A DNA stretch of 20,555 nt from Candidatus Eiseniibacteriota bacterium (GTDB lineage: Bacteria; Joyebacterota; Joyebacteria; Joyebacterales; Joyebacteraceae), in the NCBI GenBank assembly GCA_030639555.1, contig DAOWCM010000009.1, positions 1-20,555 on the forward strand, in the 5' to 3' direction. Under the pieces are notes generated by a model. It saw only the letters and a list, made by a program, of their open reading frames with translations, searched no databases and was not told where the DNA came from. The stretch's first letter is position 1. Each line of letters begins with the position of its first letter. Shown here piece by piece: positions 1-7,106 of the stretch. The position numbers and the translations under genes are program-made.

Positions 1-381
1 AACGCGCGAATAGAGCGCGGTCAGAACAAGCCAGATGAGCGCGAGCGCGACGGCTCTCGGGCCTATCACCGCAGCCAGCCCCACCGAGGCGAGACCGCCC
101 ACGCACGCCGCGGTCGTGGCCGCCGCTCGCGACAGACGTCCGGACGGGATCGGTCTGCCTGGACGGTTGATCCGATCGGACACGAGGTCCAGCCGGTCGT
201 TCAGAGCGTTTGCGGCGCCCGCCGCGGCGAACGCAGACACGGCGCCCGCGAATGCCGGCCACCAGAACGTCGGTGAGCGCGAGACGAACGCGCCCACGAG
301 AACGGCGGCAGCGGCCAAGAGCCCGTTGATCGGACGGAGGAGTTCGATGAGCGCGATGGCCCTAGATTCGGAACTCAACAC
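1..381 (-). CDS. UbiA-family prenyltransferase, DGGGP synthase-like (3' end off window)
   Basis: Membrane prenyltransferase that would attach a long isoprenoid chain to an acceptor. The 127 visible codons read without a stop to the window edge, so the C-terminal part is missing. Seen: an N-terminal helix beginning IELLRPINGLLAAAAVLVGA, then the family's first Mg-pyrophosphate motif, NDRLDLVSD, followed by RINRPGRPIPSG. LRPxN plus RPxRPIPSG is the pattern of digeranylgeranylglyceryl-phosphate synthase-type UbiA proteins, which make archaeal-type ether lipids; quinone or heme prenyltransferases cannot be excluded without the second motif. Start candidates are GTG at 381 or TTG at 378, both inside the end of the upstream Wzi-like gene (stop at 362-364). 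The overlap of 17-20 bases implies translational coupling as the last visible gene of the minus-strand operon. Confidence 0.85.
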   Translation of the reverse strand, partial: MLSSESRAIALIELLRPINGLLAAAAVLVGAFVSRSPTFWWPAFAGAVSAFAAAGAANALNDRLDLVSDRINRPGRPIPSGRLSRAAATTAACVGGLASVGLAAVIGPRAVALALIWLVLTALYSRV

Positions 382-2086
382 CCACCCAGAACTCCCACCC
401 GTCGTCGTCCTTGCCAAGGATGTTCCCCACGTTTGCGGCCGACTCGAATGCCGCTCCCAGACCGGCCGCGATCCTCTCCAGACTCTGGTATCCGAGTTCG
501 ACACCCACCCTGTCGGTGGTCTCGACCACGCCCGACGGGAACGTGGGCTCGGGGTCATCGCCGGGCTCGAACGGGTCGCTGATCCGACCGCGGCCTTTCC
601 TCGCGTGCTCGTAGGTGGTCCCGACGGACCACTTCGCTGCCGGATGGAACACGAACTCGGCCCGGAACCTGTCCGCATCCGGCCCGAGCTCGAACCCTAT
701 CGGCAGCCCGTCCTGCGCGAACCGGTGCTCGGTATGCGTGTGAGTGTACGTCCAGTTCCGGACGTTCGTATACTCCGCGGTCAGCTCGGCATCGAAGCCG
801 CGGACCGCACCGTACCACGCTCCGCCGAGCGTCAGGCCGTACTTGTCCGGGCTGTCGGTCCACCTCTCGTACTGGAGATCGTCGATGAGGAACTCCCCGT
901 ACGCCGTGAGGCCCGGGCGAACGTGATACACACCGTCCAGCAGCCAGAGCACGTTGTCGTTGGAGCGCTCGTTGTGCTGGGCCAGGTAGTAGGGCATGAG
1001 CGGGTTGAGGTAGACCGGATCCGGCAGGACCGAACTGTATACGACCGCCTCGCCCAGCCCGACGCTCCCCCACTTGCCCCGCACGACCATCCGGTGGCCC
1101 GCGAGGAACAGGCTCTCCGCATCACCGAGGTCCGTCTCCGTACCCAGCTCCTCGTACTCGAGGAACGCGTGCATCGCCTCGAATGAAAGCGCCCCCACCT
1201 CGTATCTTGCAGTGAGCTGGTCGAACGTGAGCGCCGTGCCCGACAGCATAAGGCGCCCCCACCTGGAGCGGCCCCACGCGGTGCCGCGCCGCCCCAGCAC
1301 GATCGAGTAGCTCGGGCGCTCGAGCTTCACGTAGGCCCTCTCGGACGATGCAGACACCCCGCGCCAGGTCCTCACCCTGCTGGAGAGCTGGACCTGCCGT
1401 GCCCCGTCCTGCCTGCCCAGGAGCAGCTGGGTGTCGGCGTAGAACCCGATGAAGCCTTCCACTCCGCCCCAGATCTCGTAGCCTATGGCGGATGCGACAT
1501 CGAGCTGCGCCTCGTCGTCTGCGTCGACGCCGACGTCCCTGCCGGCCCCGATGCCGACGTCCCTGAGCAGGGTGATCCCGCCCGGTGCGCTGCCGGGCCA
1601 CAGGTTGAGCTCCACCGCCTCCGCACCGTGGCGCATCTGCGTGAATGCCGTGATGCCCAGACCCAACGAGGCCGAAGCCGTGCCCGTGCTGAAGGCGGGC
1701 GAATCAACCTCACGGCGGACGAACTCGGCTACGAGCCTGGAGAGGAACCACACCTCTCTCGCGCTGAGGAAGCCGGACGCGGAAACATCAGAGCTCTGGG
1801 CGGCGGACACCGCGGCCGCCACGTCCGATCGCGACACCGGTCGTGTGGAGAGGTCGATGTCGATGACGCCTCTGGCCTGGAGTCTCTCGAGCAGCGGGTA
1901 TGACCAGTGGTTCAGCGGCACATCAGCGGGCGGCCTTGCTATGCGTTGCGCCGCGACTGACGGCCTCCCGGCGGCGCGTTCTGTCGCCCTTGACTCGGAC
2001 GCTGCCGACTCCGCGGCCGCTCCGGGAGCCTGAAGGAGGAGACAGCACGCGAGAAGAACCGGAAGGGCGAGGCGACCGAAAGACAT
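362..2086 (-). CDS. Wzi-like capsule-assembly / outer-membrane beta-barrel protein
   Basis: Secreted protein of 574 residues, most likely an outer-membrane barrel. The ATG at 2086 was chosen because it opens directly into a signal peptide (MSFGRLALPVLLACCLLLQ...AAA) and has GGAAGGAG about 11 bases upstream; the frame is open further up but that stretch is not signal-like. After the signal comes a short helical segment resembling an S-layer-homology unit (PLNHWSYPLLERLQARGVID). Residues from about 130 on are alternating beta strands rich in Tyr, Trp and Gly, with RRGTAWGRSRWGRL and YLNPLMPYYLAQHNERSNDN, features of the Wzi/CapA family (lectin-like barrels that hold capsule at the surface). It ends on VGVEFRI, a typical barrel terminus. 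It lies 28 bases after the TPR gene and overlaps the UbiA gene. The Wzi assignment is from memory of the family; a generic porin-like barrel is the alternative. Confidence 0.82.
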   Translation of the reverse strand: MSFGRLALPVLLACCLLLQAPGAAAESAASESRATERAAGRPSVAAQRIARPPADVPLNHWSYPLLERLQARGVIDIDLSTRPVSRSDVAAAVSAAQSSDVSASGFLSAREVWFLSRLVAEFVRREVDSPAFSTGTASASLGLGITAFTQMRHGAEAVELNLWPGSAPGGITLLRDVGIGAGRDVGVDADDEAQLDVASAIGYEIWGGVEGFIGFYADTQLLLGRQDGARQVQLSSRVRTWRGVSASSERAYVKLERPSYSIVLGRRGTAWGRSRWGRLMLSGTALTFDQLTARYEVGALSFEAMHAFLEYEELGTETDLGDAESLFLAGHRMVVRGKWGSVGLGEAVVYSSVLPDPVYLNPLMPYYLAQHNERSNDNVLWLLDGVYHVRPGLTAYGEFLIDDLQYERWTDSPDKYGLTLGGAWYGAVRGFDAELTAEYTNVRNWTYTHTHTEHRFAQDGLPIGFELGPDADRFRAEFVFHPAAKWSVGTTYEHARKGRGRISDPFEPGDDPEPTFPSGVVETTDRVGVELGYQSLERIAAGLGAAFESAANVGNILGKDDDGWEFWVGVEFRI

Positions 2087-2114
2087 GAGAGGACATGCTC
2101 CTTCCCTGCCGGCG

Positions 2115-3206
2115 CTAGGATCGAGCGTGGAGCTTGTCGGCCCGCCTGTAGGAGTCGACCGCATCGACGCTCCTTCCCAGGCGGTCCATCACGATCCCAA
2201 GCTGATAGTGGATCTTCGGATCATCGGGGGAGGCAGCGGTGGCCTTGCGGAGGAACCGCTCAGCGTCGTCCAGACGGTCGAGCGACGAGAGCACGAAACC
2301 CATCTGATAGCAGGCATCGCCCGTCTCTCCCTCAAGGGCGATAACCCGCTGGAACTCCACGAGGGCCTTGGCGAATCTGCCCTTCCCCGAGTAGACCAGG
2401 CCGAGTCTGTAGTGGGCCGCGGGGTTGTCCGCGGCGTACTTCACAGCCAGCTCAAGCTCGACCGCGGCCTCGTCGCCTTCGTCACATCCGAGAAGGGCGG
2501 TGCCCAGATTGAAGTGGGCCTCCGCGCTCTTCGGGTCGATCGCGCTCGCGGACCTGAACTCCTCGATGGCCTCGGGCAGCATCCCCTTCTCGCCGTAGAT
2601 GGCGCCGAGATTCAGGTGGCGCTCCGCGTTGTCCGGGTCGATCTCGATGGCCCGCTTGAACTCCAGGATGGCTGCATCCGTCTTGCCGAGCCGGTCGAGT
2701 GTGTAGCCCAGGTTGGTGTGAGCCTTCGAGCATCCGTAGTCGACCTCGATGGCTCTCTCGTAGCTCTTGGCCGCCTCCTCGAACTCCTGCTTGCGAGCAA
2801 AGGTCACGCCGAGGCGGTAGTGGGGTTCAGGATCGTCAGGAGAGAGTTCGATGGCCGCGCAGTGCTGCCCGACCGCATCCTCGAACCGCCCCATGAGATC
2901 GTACGTGCGGCCCAGGTTGTAGCGGGCGGCCGCGCTTCCGGGGGCGGTTCTCGCGGCGCGCTCGAACTCGGTGGCCGCCGATTCCAGAAGCCCCAACCGG
3001 CGGTAGCACGTGCCGCAATCGATCATCGCTTTGGCATCGCGCGGTCGCTTGGCCAGGAGCTGCTGGAGCACCACGACGGCATCAGCGGAGCGACCGGACT
3101 TCATATAGACGGACGCGAGCTCCGACAGCGCGTCGACGTCGTCCGGCGCCGCCCTGAGTCTCTTCCTGAAGTCCAGCAGTTCCCTGTAAGTCTGGCTCCG
3201 CTTCAC
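2115..3206 (-). CDS. Tetratricopeptide-repeat protein, ten tandem TPRs
   Basis: Soluble helical-repeat scaffold of 363 residues. After a 22-residue N-terminal helix it is built entirely of ten consecutive repeats of exactly 34 residues (about 23-362), each with the TPR pattern (for example NLGYTLDRLGKTDAAILEFKR, AHFNLGTAL). There is no signal peptide, membrane segment or catalytic domain, so it probably mediates protein-protein contacts in the cytoplasm. Two GTG codons compete for the start: the one at 3212 touches the GGAGG at 3213-3217, while the one at 3206 sits 6 bases from it, so 3206 is preferred. It follows the response regulator by about 20 bases and precedes the Wzi-like gene by 28, so co-transcription is likely. 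The partner cannot be read from the sequence; an adapter linking the receiver to envelope assembly is a guess from context. Confidence 0.93.
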   Translation of the reverse strand: MKRSQTYRELLDFRKRLRAAPDDVDALSELASVYMKSGRSADAVVVLQQLLAKRPRDAKAMIDCGTCYRRLGLLESAATEFERAARTAPGSAAARYNLGRTYDLMGRFEDAVGQHCAAIELSPDDPEPHYRLGVTFARKQEFEEAAKSYERAIEVDYGCSKAHTNLGYTLDRLGKTDAAILEFKRAIEIDPDNAERHLNLGAIYGEKGMLPEAIEEFRSASAIDPKSAEAHFNLGTALLGCDEGDEAAVELELAVKYAADNPAAHYRLGLVYSGKGRFAKALVEFQRVIALEGETGDACYQMGFVLSSLDRLDDAERFLRKATAASPDDPKIHYQLGIVMDRLGRSVDAVDSYRRADKLHARS

Positions 3207-3228
3207 CTGCACCCTCCGCCGCGGTCTC

Positions 3229-3594
3229 TCAGGCCTTGCCGCGCTTCGCGAGCACGTCCTTGATCGTATCCTTGAGCTCCGTGAGGTCTGCGGACTTCAC
3301 CACGTACGCGTCGGCCATCCACGACGCGAAATCCTGCTTGTATGTCGAATACGCCGAGTTGAGGATGACGGGAAGATCCCTCCTCGTCTCCATGATGCTG
3401 CGCAGGCAGTCGATGCCGTCCATCCCCTCGAGCCTGATATCGAGCACGACCAGGTCCGGCTCGGACCGCTCAAGCACCTCGAGCGCTTCTTCGGCGCTCT
3501 CGGCCGTAACTACTTCGTAGCCGTCACGCGTGAGTTCGGTTTCGTAGAGCCTCCTGATGTTCTTCTCGTCATCGACGACCAGCAGTTTCGTCAT
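3229..3594 (-). CDS. Single-domain response regulator (receiver only)
   Basis: Phosphoacceptor protein of 121 residues consisting only of a receiver domain. Seen: the acidic pair D8-D9 (VVDDEKNIRRLY), phosphoacceptor D52 in LVVLDIRLEGMDG, S80 in the switch Ser/Thr position and K100 in YVVKS; the lengths match a CheY-type fold. The segment ILNSAYSTYKQDF replaces the more usual TA switch motif with SA preceded by N. There is no DNA-binding or enzymatic output domain, so it must signal by protein contact or as a phosphorelay intermediate. Its ATG overlaps the TGA of the kinase gene (ATGA), with GGAGG 7 bases upstream, so the two are translationally coupled and almost certainly a cognate pair. 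The next gene, the TPR protein, is a plausible but unproven partner. Confidence 0.95.
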   Translation of the reverse strand: MTKLLVVDDEKNIRRLYETELTRDGYEVVTAESAEEALEVLERSEPDLVVLDIRLEGMDGIDCLRSIMETRRDLPVILNSAYSTYKQDFASWMADAYVVKSADLTELKDTIKDVLAKRGKA

Positions 3595-4850
3595 TTCGGA
3601 ACCTCCGGTGAATCGCCATAGAGCGCCCGATGCTCGACCTCAGGTGCGCTTCTCACTATAGGGAGTGAGATGCGCACGGTCGTCCCCTCACCGGGAGCGC
3701 TGTCCACGCTGATGTTGCCGCCGTGGTTCTCCACGATCCTCAGGGTCACGGGCATCCCGAGTCCCGACCCCGCTTTCCTCGTCGTGAAGAAGGGCACAAA
3801 CAGCTTGTCCATGATCTCCTTGGAAATGCCGGGGCCGTCGTCGCGGACCGTAACGATTATCATCTGTCCGGACTGCTCCGTCGAGATCTCGATCCTCCCG
3901 CCGTCCGGCATCGACTGGATCGCGTTGCTGATGACGTTGAGGAACGCCTGCTTGAGCTGATTGGTGTCCCCCATCGTCACCGGCAACCCGTCCGCGAGGT
4001 TGCCGATCAGCCGCACCCGCGACGAGAGCATCCCGTGTGAGAGCAGCTTCCAGACATCCTTGAGTATCCGGTTGACCTCAACAGGAGCGAGCACCGGCTG
4101 GAGATGCCTCTCGAGCGTCAGCTGCTCGCGGAGGATCTGCTCGAGTCTCGTGACCTCCTCGAGAATGATGCTGGTGAACTCCCTGCGCGGGTCGTCGGCA
4201 TCCAGGCCCTCGTGCAGCTGCCTCGCAAACCCGCCCACTGCGATCAGCGGGTTCCGGATCTCGTGCGCGACGTTGGCCGCCATGTGACCGATGCCGGTCA
4301 TCTGTTCCACCTCGCGAAGTTGGCTCTGGAGCTTGAGGCGGTCGGTGACATCCTTGATGTACTGGATAGCCTGGACGGTCTTACCGTTCTCGTCCTTGAC
4401 CGGAAACGTGTAGACGTCGACACCCGTGCGATGGTACCCGGACCGGTGTTCGATCTTGGAAACGAGAACGGGGTTGCCGGTCGCGAAGGTCTCGTGAGCG
4501 GGACAGCTCTCGCAGGCCCTATCACCCCTGCAGTAGATCTCGTAGCACGGCTTCCCCACCAGCTCGTGAGGTGTGCTGCCCAGGAAGGCGGCCTCGGCCT
4601 TGTTGATGGCCATGACGGTGAAGTCCCTGTCCACGATTATGAGCCCGTCGGTGATGCCGTCGAATATGGCCTGAAGCTGGTGTTTGCTCTTGGTGATCTC
4701 GCGGCGCTTCTGCGCGTCCAGTAGCCGTTGGGCCCTGCCGGACAGCCAGCCGATCGCGATGCCCACCAGAAGCGCCGTTGCGGCCCCGGCGAGGGGCATC
4801 GCCAGCACCCACGGAACACCACGAGCAGCGGTAACCCCGATGGCAAGCAT
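3591..4850 (-). CDS. Membrane-anchored PAS sensor histidine kinase with four-Cys PAS
   Basis: Sensor kinase of 419 residues that autophosphorylates and passes phosphate to the adjoining receiver. Order: one N-terminal membrane helix (about 11-34, VLAMPLAGAATALLVGIAIG), a PAS domain (about 50-165), HisKA with the H-box VAHEIRNPL (H196), then HATPase with NVISNAIQSM, DDGPGIS, a PFFTTR F-box and GSGLGMP. Within the PAS is a cluster C102-x4-C107-x5-C113-x2-C116-P, which may bind a metal or Fe-S centre or act as a thiol switch. The start at 4850 has AGGGTG 7 bases upstream. A longer in-frame start at 4937 adds 29 residues but lies inside the -10 box of the promoter at 4936-4964, so that promoter could not express it. 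The frame is open still further up, but that part overlaps the divergent mscS gene and looks non-coding. Confidence 0.93.
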   Translation of the reverse strand: MLAIGVTAARGVPWVLAMPLAGAATALLVGIAIGWLSGRAQRLLDAQKRREITKSKHQLQAIFDGITDGLIIVDRDFTVMAINKAEAAFLGSTPHELVGKPCYEIYCRGDRACESCPAHETFATGNPVLVSKIEHRSGYHRTGVDVYTFPVKDENGKTVQAIQYIKDVTDRLKLQSQLREVEQMTGIGHMAANVAHEIRNPLIAVGGFARQLHEGLDADDPRREFTSIILEEVTRLEQILREQLTLERHLQPVLAPVEVNRILKDVWKLLSHGMLSSRVRLIGNLADGLPVTMGDTNQLKQAFLNVISNAIQSMPDGGRIEISTEQSGQMIIVTVRDDGPGISKEIMDKLFVPFFTTRKAGSGLGMPVTLRIVENHGGNISVDSAPGEGTTVRISLPIVRSAPEVEHRALYGDSPEVPK

Positions 4851-4935
4851 GCTCGAACACCCTGAGTTGTCAGCCCCAAAGGCTGGGTCGCCGGGCAAGG
4901 CGGAGAAAGCCCACAGAACGGCCTCAATCGCCGTC

Positions 4936-4964
4936 ATGTTATTGCCAGCGTAGGCGTGTGTCAA
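4936..4964 (-). promoter_or_regulatory. Sigma-70-type promoter of the kinase operon
   Basis: On the minus strand, TTGACA (4964-4959), a 17-base spacer and TAACAT (4941-4936) make a near-consensus housekeeping promoter. A second TTGACC abuts the -35 box upstream. Transcription would begin near 4929, leaving a leader of about 80 bases before the ATG at 4850. It is the only strong promoter I see for the five minus-strand genes that follow. Confidence 0.7.
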
Positions 4965-5010
4965 GGTCAATTGGCGCAGTTCAGGGCAGTTGCGGCCCCG
5001 GAGAACCGGC

Positions 5011-5038
5011 TTGACAACCACCGCTGCGGCGTGATATC
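5011..5038 (+). promoter_or_regulatory. Candidate promoter of mscS-type gene
   Basis: TTGACA at 5011-5016 is followed after 16 bases by GATATC (5033-5038), which also includes TGATAT. The -35 is consensus, the -10 only moderate. The position, about 100 bases before the GTG start at 5137 and back to back with the kinase promoter, supports it. Confidence 0.45.
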
Positions 5039-5136
5039 CCATCTGACATTCCAAACAGAGGGAGACCGAAGCGCCAGCGCTCGGCGAGAGCGCGTCGTTC
5101 TTCACAGCCGGTCCGCCACAGGGCCAGGAGGTCGCC

Positions 5137-5940
5137 GTGAGTCTGGATGCAACCCTGCCGTTTACGAGTATCACCTTGATGCAGCTTCTGACCGCCGTGG
5201 TCGCGCTGATCGTCGGGATCATCGTTGCCCGGATCGTCCTGGGGTTCTTCAGGCGCTCCATGCGCAAGACAAAGCTCTCGGACATCCTGGTCGAGTTCCT
5301 GTCCCGGTTCCTGAGCGCGCTCCTCTACGTGCTTGTCATCCTCGTGGTGCTGAGCGCGCTCGGGGTGACAATCGGCTCCATACTCGTGAGCCTCGCCGCC
5401 ATGGCAGGCCTCATTATGGGCTTCGGTATGTCCGACACGGTCAACAACATCGCGTCCGGAACGTGGATCGCCGCCCTCAGGCCGATCGATATCGACGAGG
5501 TCGTCACCATCAACGGGAAGACCGGCAAAGTGAAAGCCGTCGGCATCATGGCAACGGAACTCCTGACGCCCGACAACGTGTTCATAACCATCCCGAACTC
5601 GCAGGTGTGGGGCGCCGCGATCGAGAACGCCACGCGCATGCCCACGAGGCGCGCCGACGTCGCCGTCGGCATCAGCTACGGAAGCAGCGTGGACAAGGCG
5701 GTCCAGGTCGCGATGGCCATCATGAAGGCACACCCGCTCGTCCTGGACGACCCCGAGCCGGCGGTCGTCATAACAGAGCTGGCCGACTCGTCGGTCAACC
5801 TGGCACTCAGGCCGTGGACGAACACGGAGAACTACTGGGCGGTCAAGGGCGATGTCTCGAAGGCCGTGCTCGTGGAGCTGCCGGAAGCGGGCATCGAGAT
5901 CCCGTTCCCGCAGCTCGACGTGCATCTCAGCAAGGAATAG
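5137..5940 (+). CDS. MscS-family small-conductance mechanosensitive channel
   Basis: Inner-membrane channel of 267 residues that opens under membrane tension to release solutes during osmotic downshock. Three hydrophobic helices are visible: about 13-38, 55-77, and the pore-lining third helix at about 79-98 (ILVSLAAMAGLIMGFGMSD, rich in Gly and Ala). It continues into the conserved MscS beta domain (ASGTWIAALRPIDIDEVVTI) with the family IPNS motif at 152-155 and a C-terminal alpha/beta part. The length is slightly below E. coli MscS (286). The GTG start at 5137 is fixed by an ideal AGGAGG (5126-5131) 5 bases upstream. It is divergent from the kinase operon, and a DUF3078-like gene follows 106 bases downstream after a stem-loop. 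Confidence 0.95.
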   Translation: MSLDATLPFTSITLMQLLTAVVALIVGIIVARIVLGFFRRSMRKTKLSDILVEFLSRFLSALLYVLVILVVLSALGVTIGSILVSLAAMAGLIMGFGMSDTVNNIASGTWIAALRPIDIDEVVTINGKTGKVKAVGIMATELLTPDNVFITIPNSQVWGAAIENATRMPTRRADVAVGISYGSSVDKAVQVAMAIMKAHPLVLDDPEPAVVITELADSSVNLALRPWTNTENYWAVKGDVSKAVLVELPEAGIEIPFPQLDVHLSKE

Positions 5941-5963
5941 AGCGCACTGATGCTCCGCAGGAT

Positions 5964-6009
5964 GGCAGATGCGCCGCACCGCCGCAGGGACGCGGGCGGT
6001 GCGTCTGCC
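5964..6009 (+). other. Strong intergenic stem-loop between mscS-type and DUF3078-like genes
   Basis: CGCACCGCC (5975-5983) pairs perfectly with GGCGGTGCG (5995-6003) around an 11-base loop. The stem extends by GGCAGA (5964-5969) with TCTGCC (6004-6009) after a 5-base bulge, giving 15 pairs in all. No T-run follows, so it is not a standard terminator. It could be a processing or mRNA-stability element that uncouples expression of the two genes. Confidence 0.5.
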
Positions 6010-6046
6010 CTTCTGGGATCTGGCAGAACACACAAGGAGCAGGCAC

Positions 6047-6982
6047 ATGAGACCCTGGCTTGTCATGATAATGGCATCAGCAGCGCTTCTGACGGCCTCC
6101 CCCGCCCACGCCGACGAGGCCGCTCCGGCGGACGGGGCGGATGAGGCGGCTGTTCCGGACGGATGGCAGGTGTCTTCCGACATCAACCTGACACTGACGC
6201 AGAATGCCTACACCGACAACTGGGACGGCGATGAGACCGGCGCCCTCTCGTGGGTGTTCAACTCGAACACGCTCGCCGAGAGCCAGCTGACGGACGTTGT
6301 CAACAACAAGAACACACTCAAGCTCTCCTTCGGCCAGACGCACAAGCAGGATGAGGACTCGAAGAAGTGGGACAGGCCTTCCACGAACACGGATCTCATC
6401 GACTTCGGGAGCGTCTTCCGGTTCGCCTACGGGTGGGCCGTCGATCCGTTCGCATCGGGGCGCGTCGAGTCACGGTTCCTCGACACGAGCGACCGGGAGT
6501 TGACCCGCACGCTGAACCCGACCACATTCACGGAGAGCGTCGGCATCGCGCGCGTCCTCATCAAGCAGGAGAAGCGCGACTGGACGATGCGGCTCGGCGG
6601 GGCGGTACGTCAGCACCTCAACCGGAACGCGCTGCCCGAGGGCGAAGCGAAGCGGGAGGACATCTTCACCAACGACGCGGGCGTGGAGTTCATCAGTGCG
6701 TTCAGGACTCCCCTCGCCGACGGCGCCATAACGCTGACGAGCGACCTGACGGTCTACCAGGCGCTCTACTACTCTGAGTCGGACGTGCTTGATGATGGAG
6801 GGGCGCCGGGCGCTGACGACTGGAAGTCGACGGACATTGACTGGGAGAACACGTTCTCCGCGGGGATCACCAAGCACATCGTCGTCAATCTCTACGTTCA
6901 GGTGCTGTACGACAAGGAAATCGACCCGGATGTGAGGCTCAAAGAGACGCTCTCGTTAGGGTTCACGTTCAAACTGCTCTAA
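6047..6982 (+). CDS. DUF3078-like secreted/outer-membrane protein
   Basis: Exported protein of 311 residues with no catalytic motif. The ATG at 6047 has AAGGAG 7 bases upstream and opens a clean signal peptide (MRPWLVMIMASAALLTASPAHA, cleavage likely after AHA). The mature protein begins with an acidic, Ala-rich linker, then alternating beta strands from GWQVSSDINLTLTQNAYTDNW onward, matching the DUF3078 pattern known mainly from Bacteroidetes (GW-V...L..SQ....NW..GG...). It ends in strand pattern (LSLGFTFKLL), as expected of an outer-membrane barrel. The function of the family is not established. It lies 106 bases after the channel gene on the same strand and may be co-transcribed, with the stem-loop at 5964-6009 between them. 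An open frame extends upstream to 5969 but lacks signal-like sequence. Confidence 0.82.
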   Translation: MRPWLVMIMASAALLTASPAHADEAAPADGADEAAVPDGWQVSSDINLTLTQNAYTDNWDGDETGALSWVFNSNTLAESQLTDVVNNKNTLKLSFGQTHKQDEDSKKWDRPSTNTDLIDFGSVFRFAYGWAVDPFASGRVESRFLDTSDRELTRTLNPTTFTESVGIARVLIKQEKRDWTMRLGGAVRQHLNRNALPEGEAKREDIFTNDAGVEFISAFRTPLADGAITLTSDLTVYQALYYSESDVLDDGGAPGADDWKSTDIDWENTFSAGITKHIVVNLYVQVLYDKEIDPDVRLKETLSLGFTFKLL

Positions 6983-7064
6983 AGAGCCGTGCGTGCACTT
7001 TAGAAGAGCCGGCTAGGCCCGGTGCTTGCACCTACTCTCCTAGTGCCGGTGGGTCGTTGCGAAC

Positions 7065-7093
7065 TTGACACAGTGGCTCAGGACCCGTATATT
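7065..7093 (+). promoter_or_regulatory. Near-consensus promoter of LysM/M23 peptidase gene
   Basis: TTGACA (7065-7070), a 17-base spacer and TATATT (7088-7093). The TTG of the -35 box is also an in-frame potential start codon, but it cannot be one if this promoter is used. Transcription would start near 7100, only about 7 bases before the ATG at 7107, so the mRNA would be nearly leaderless. Confidence 0.75.
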
Positions 7094-7106
7094 CTCGAGT
7101 CATCTT

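Noticed and set aside
35..1186. Plus-strand open frame of 383 codons at the left edge
   Set aside because: Antisense to the Wzi-like and UbiA genes, low-complexity Ala/Arg/Val composition, no recognisable motif.
4956..6186. Open frames on both strands over the mscS-type gene (364 and 401 codons)
   Set aside because: Shadow translations rich in Arg, Gly, His and Asp; the MscS frame has the membrane helices, IPNS motif and Shine-Dalgarno site.
7009..7049. Imperfect stem (CCGGC-TAGG with CCTA-GT-GCCGG) after the DUF3078-like gene as a terminator
   Set aside because: Nine pairs with a bulge, a 21-base loop and no T-run; too weak to call.
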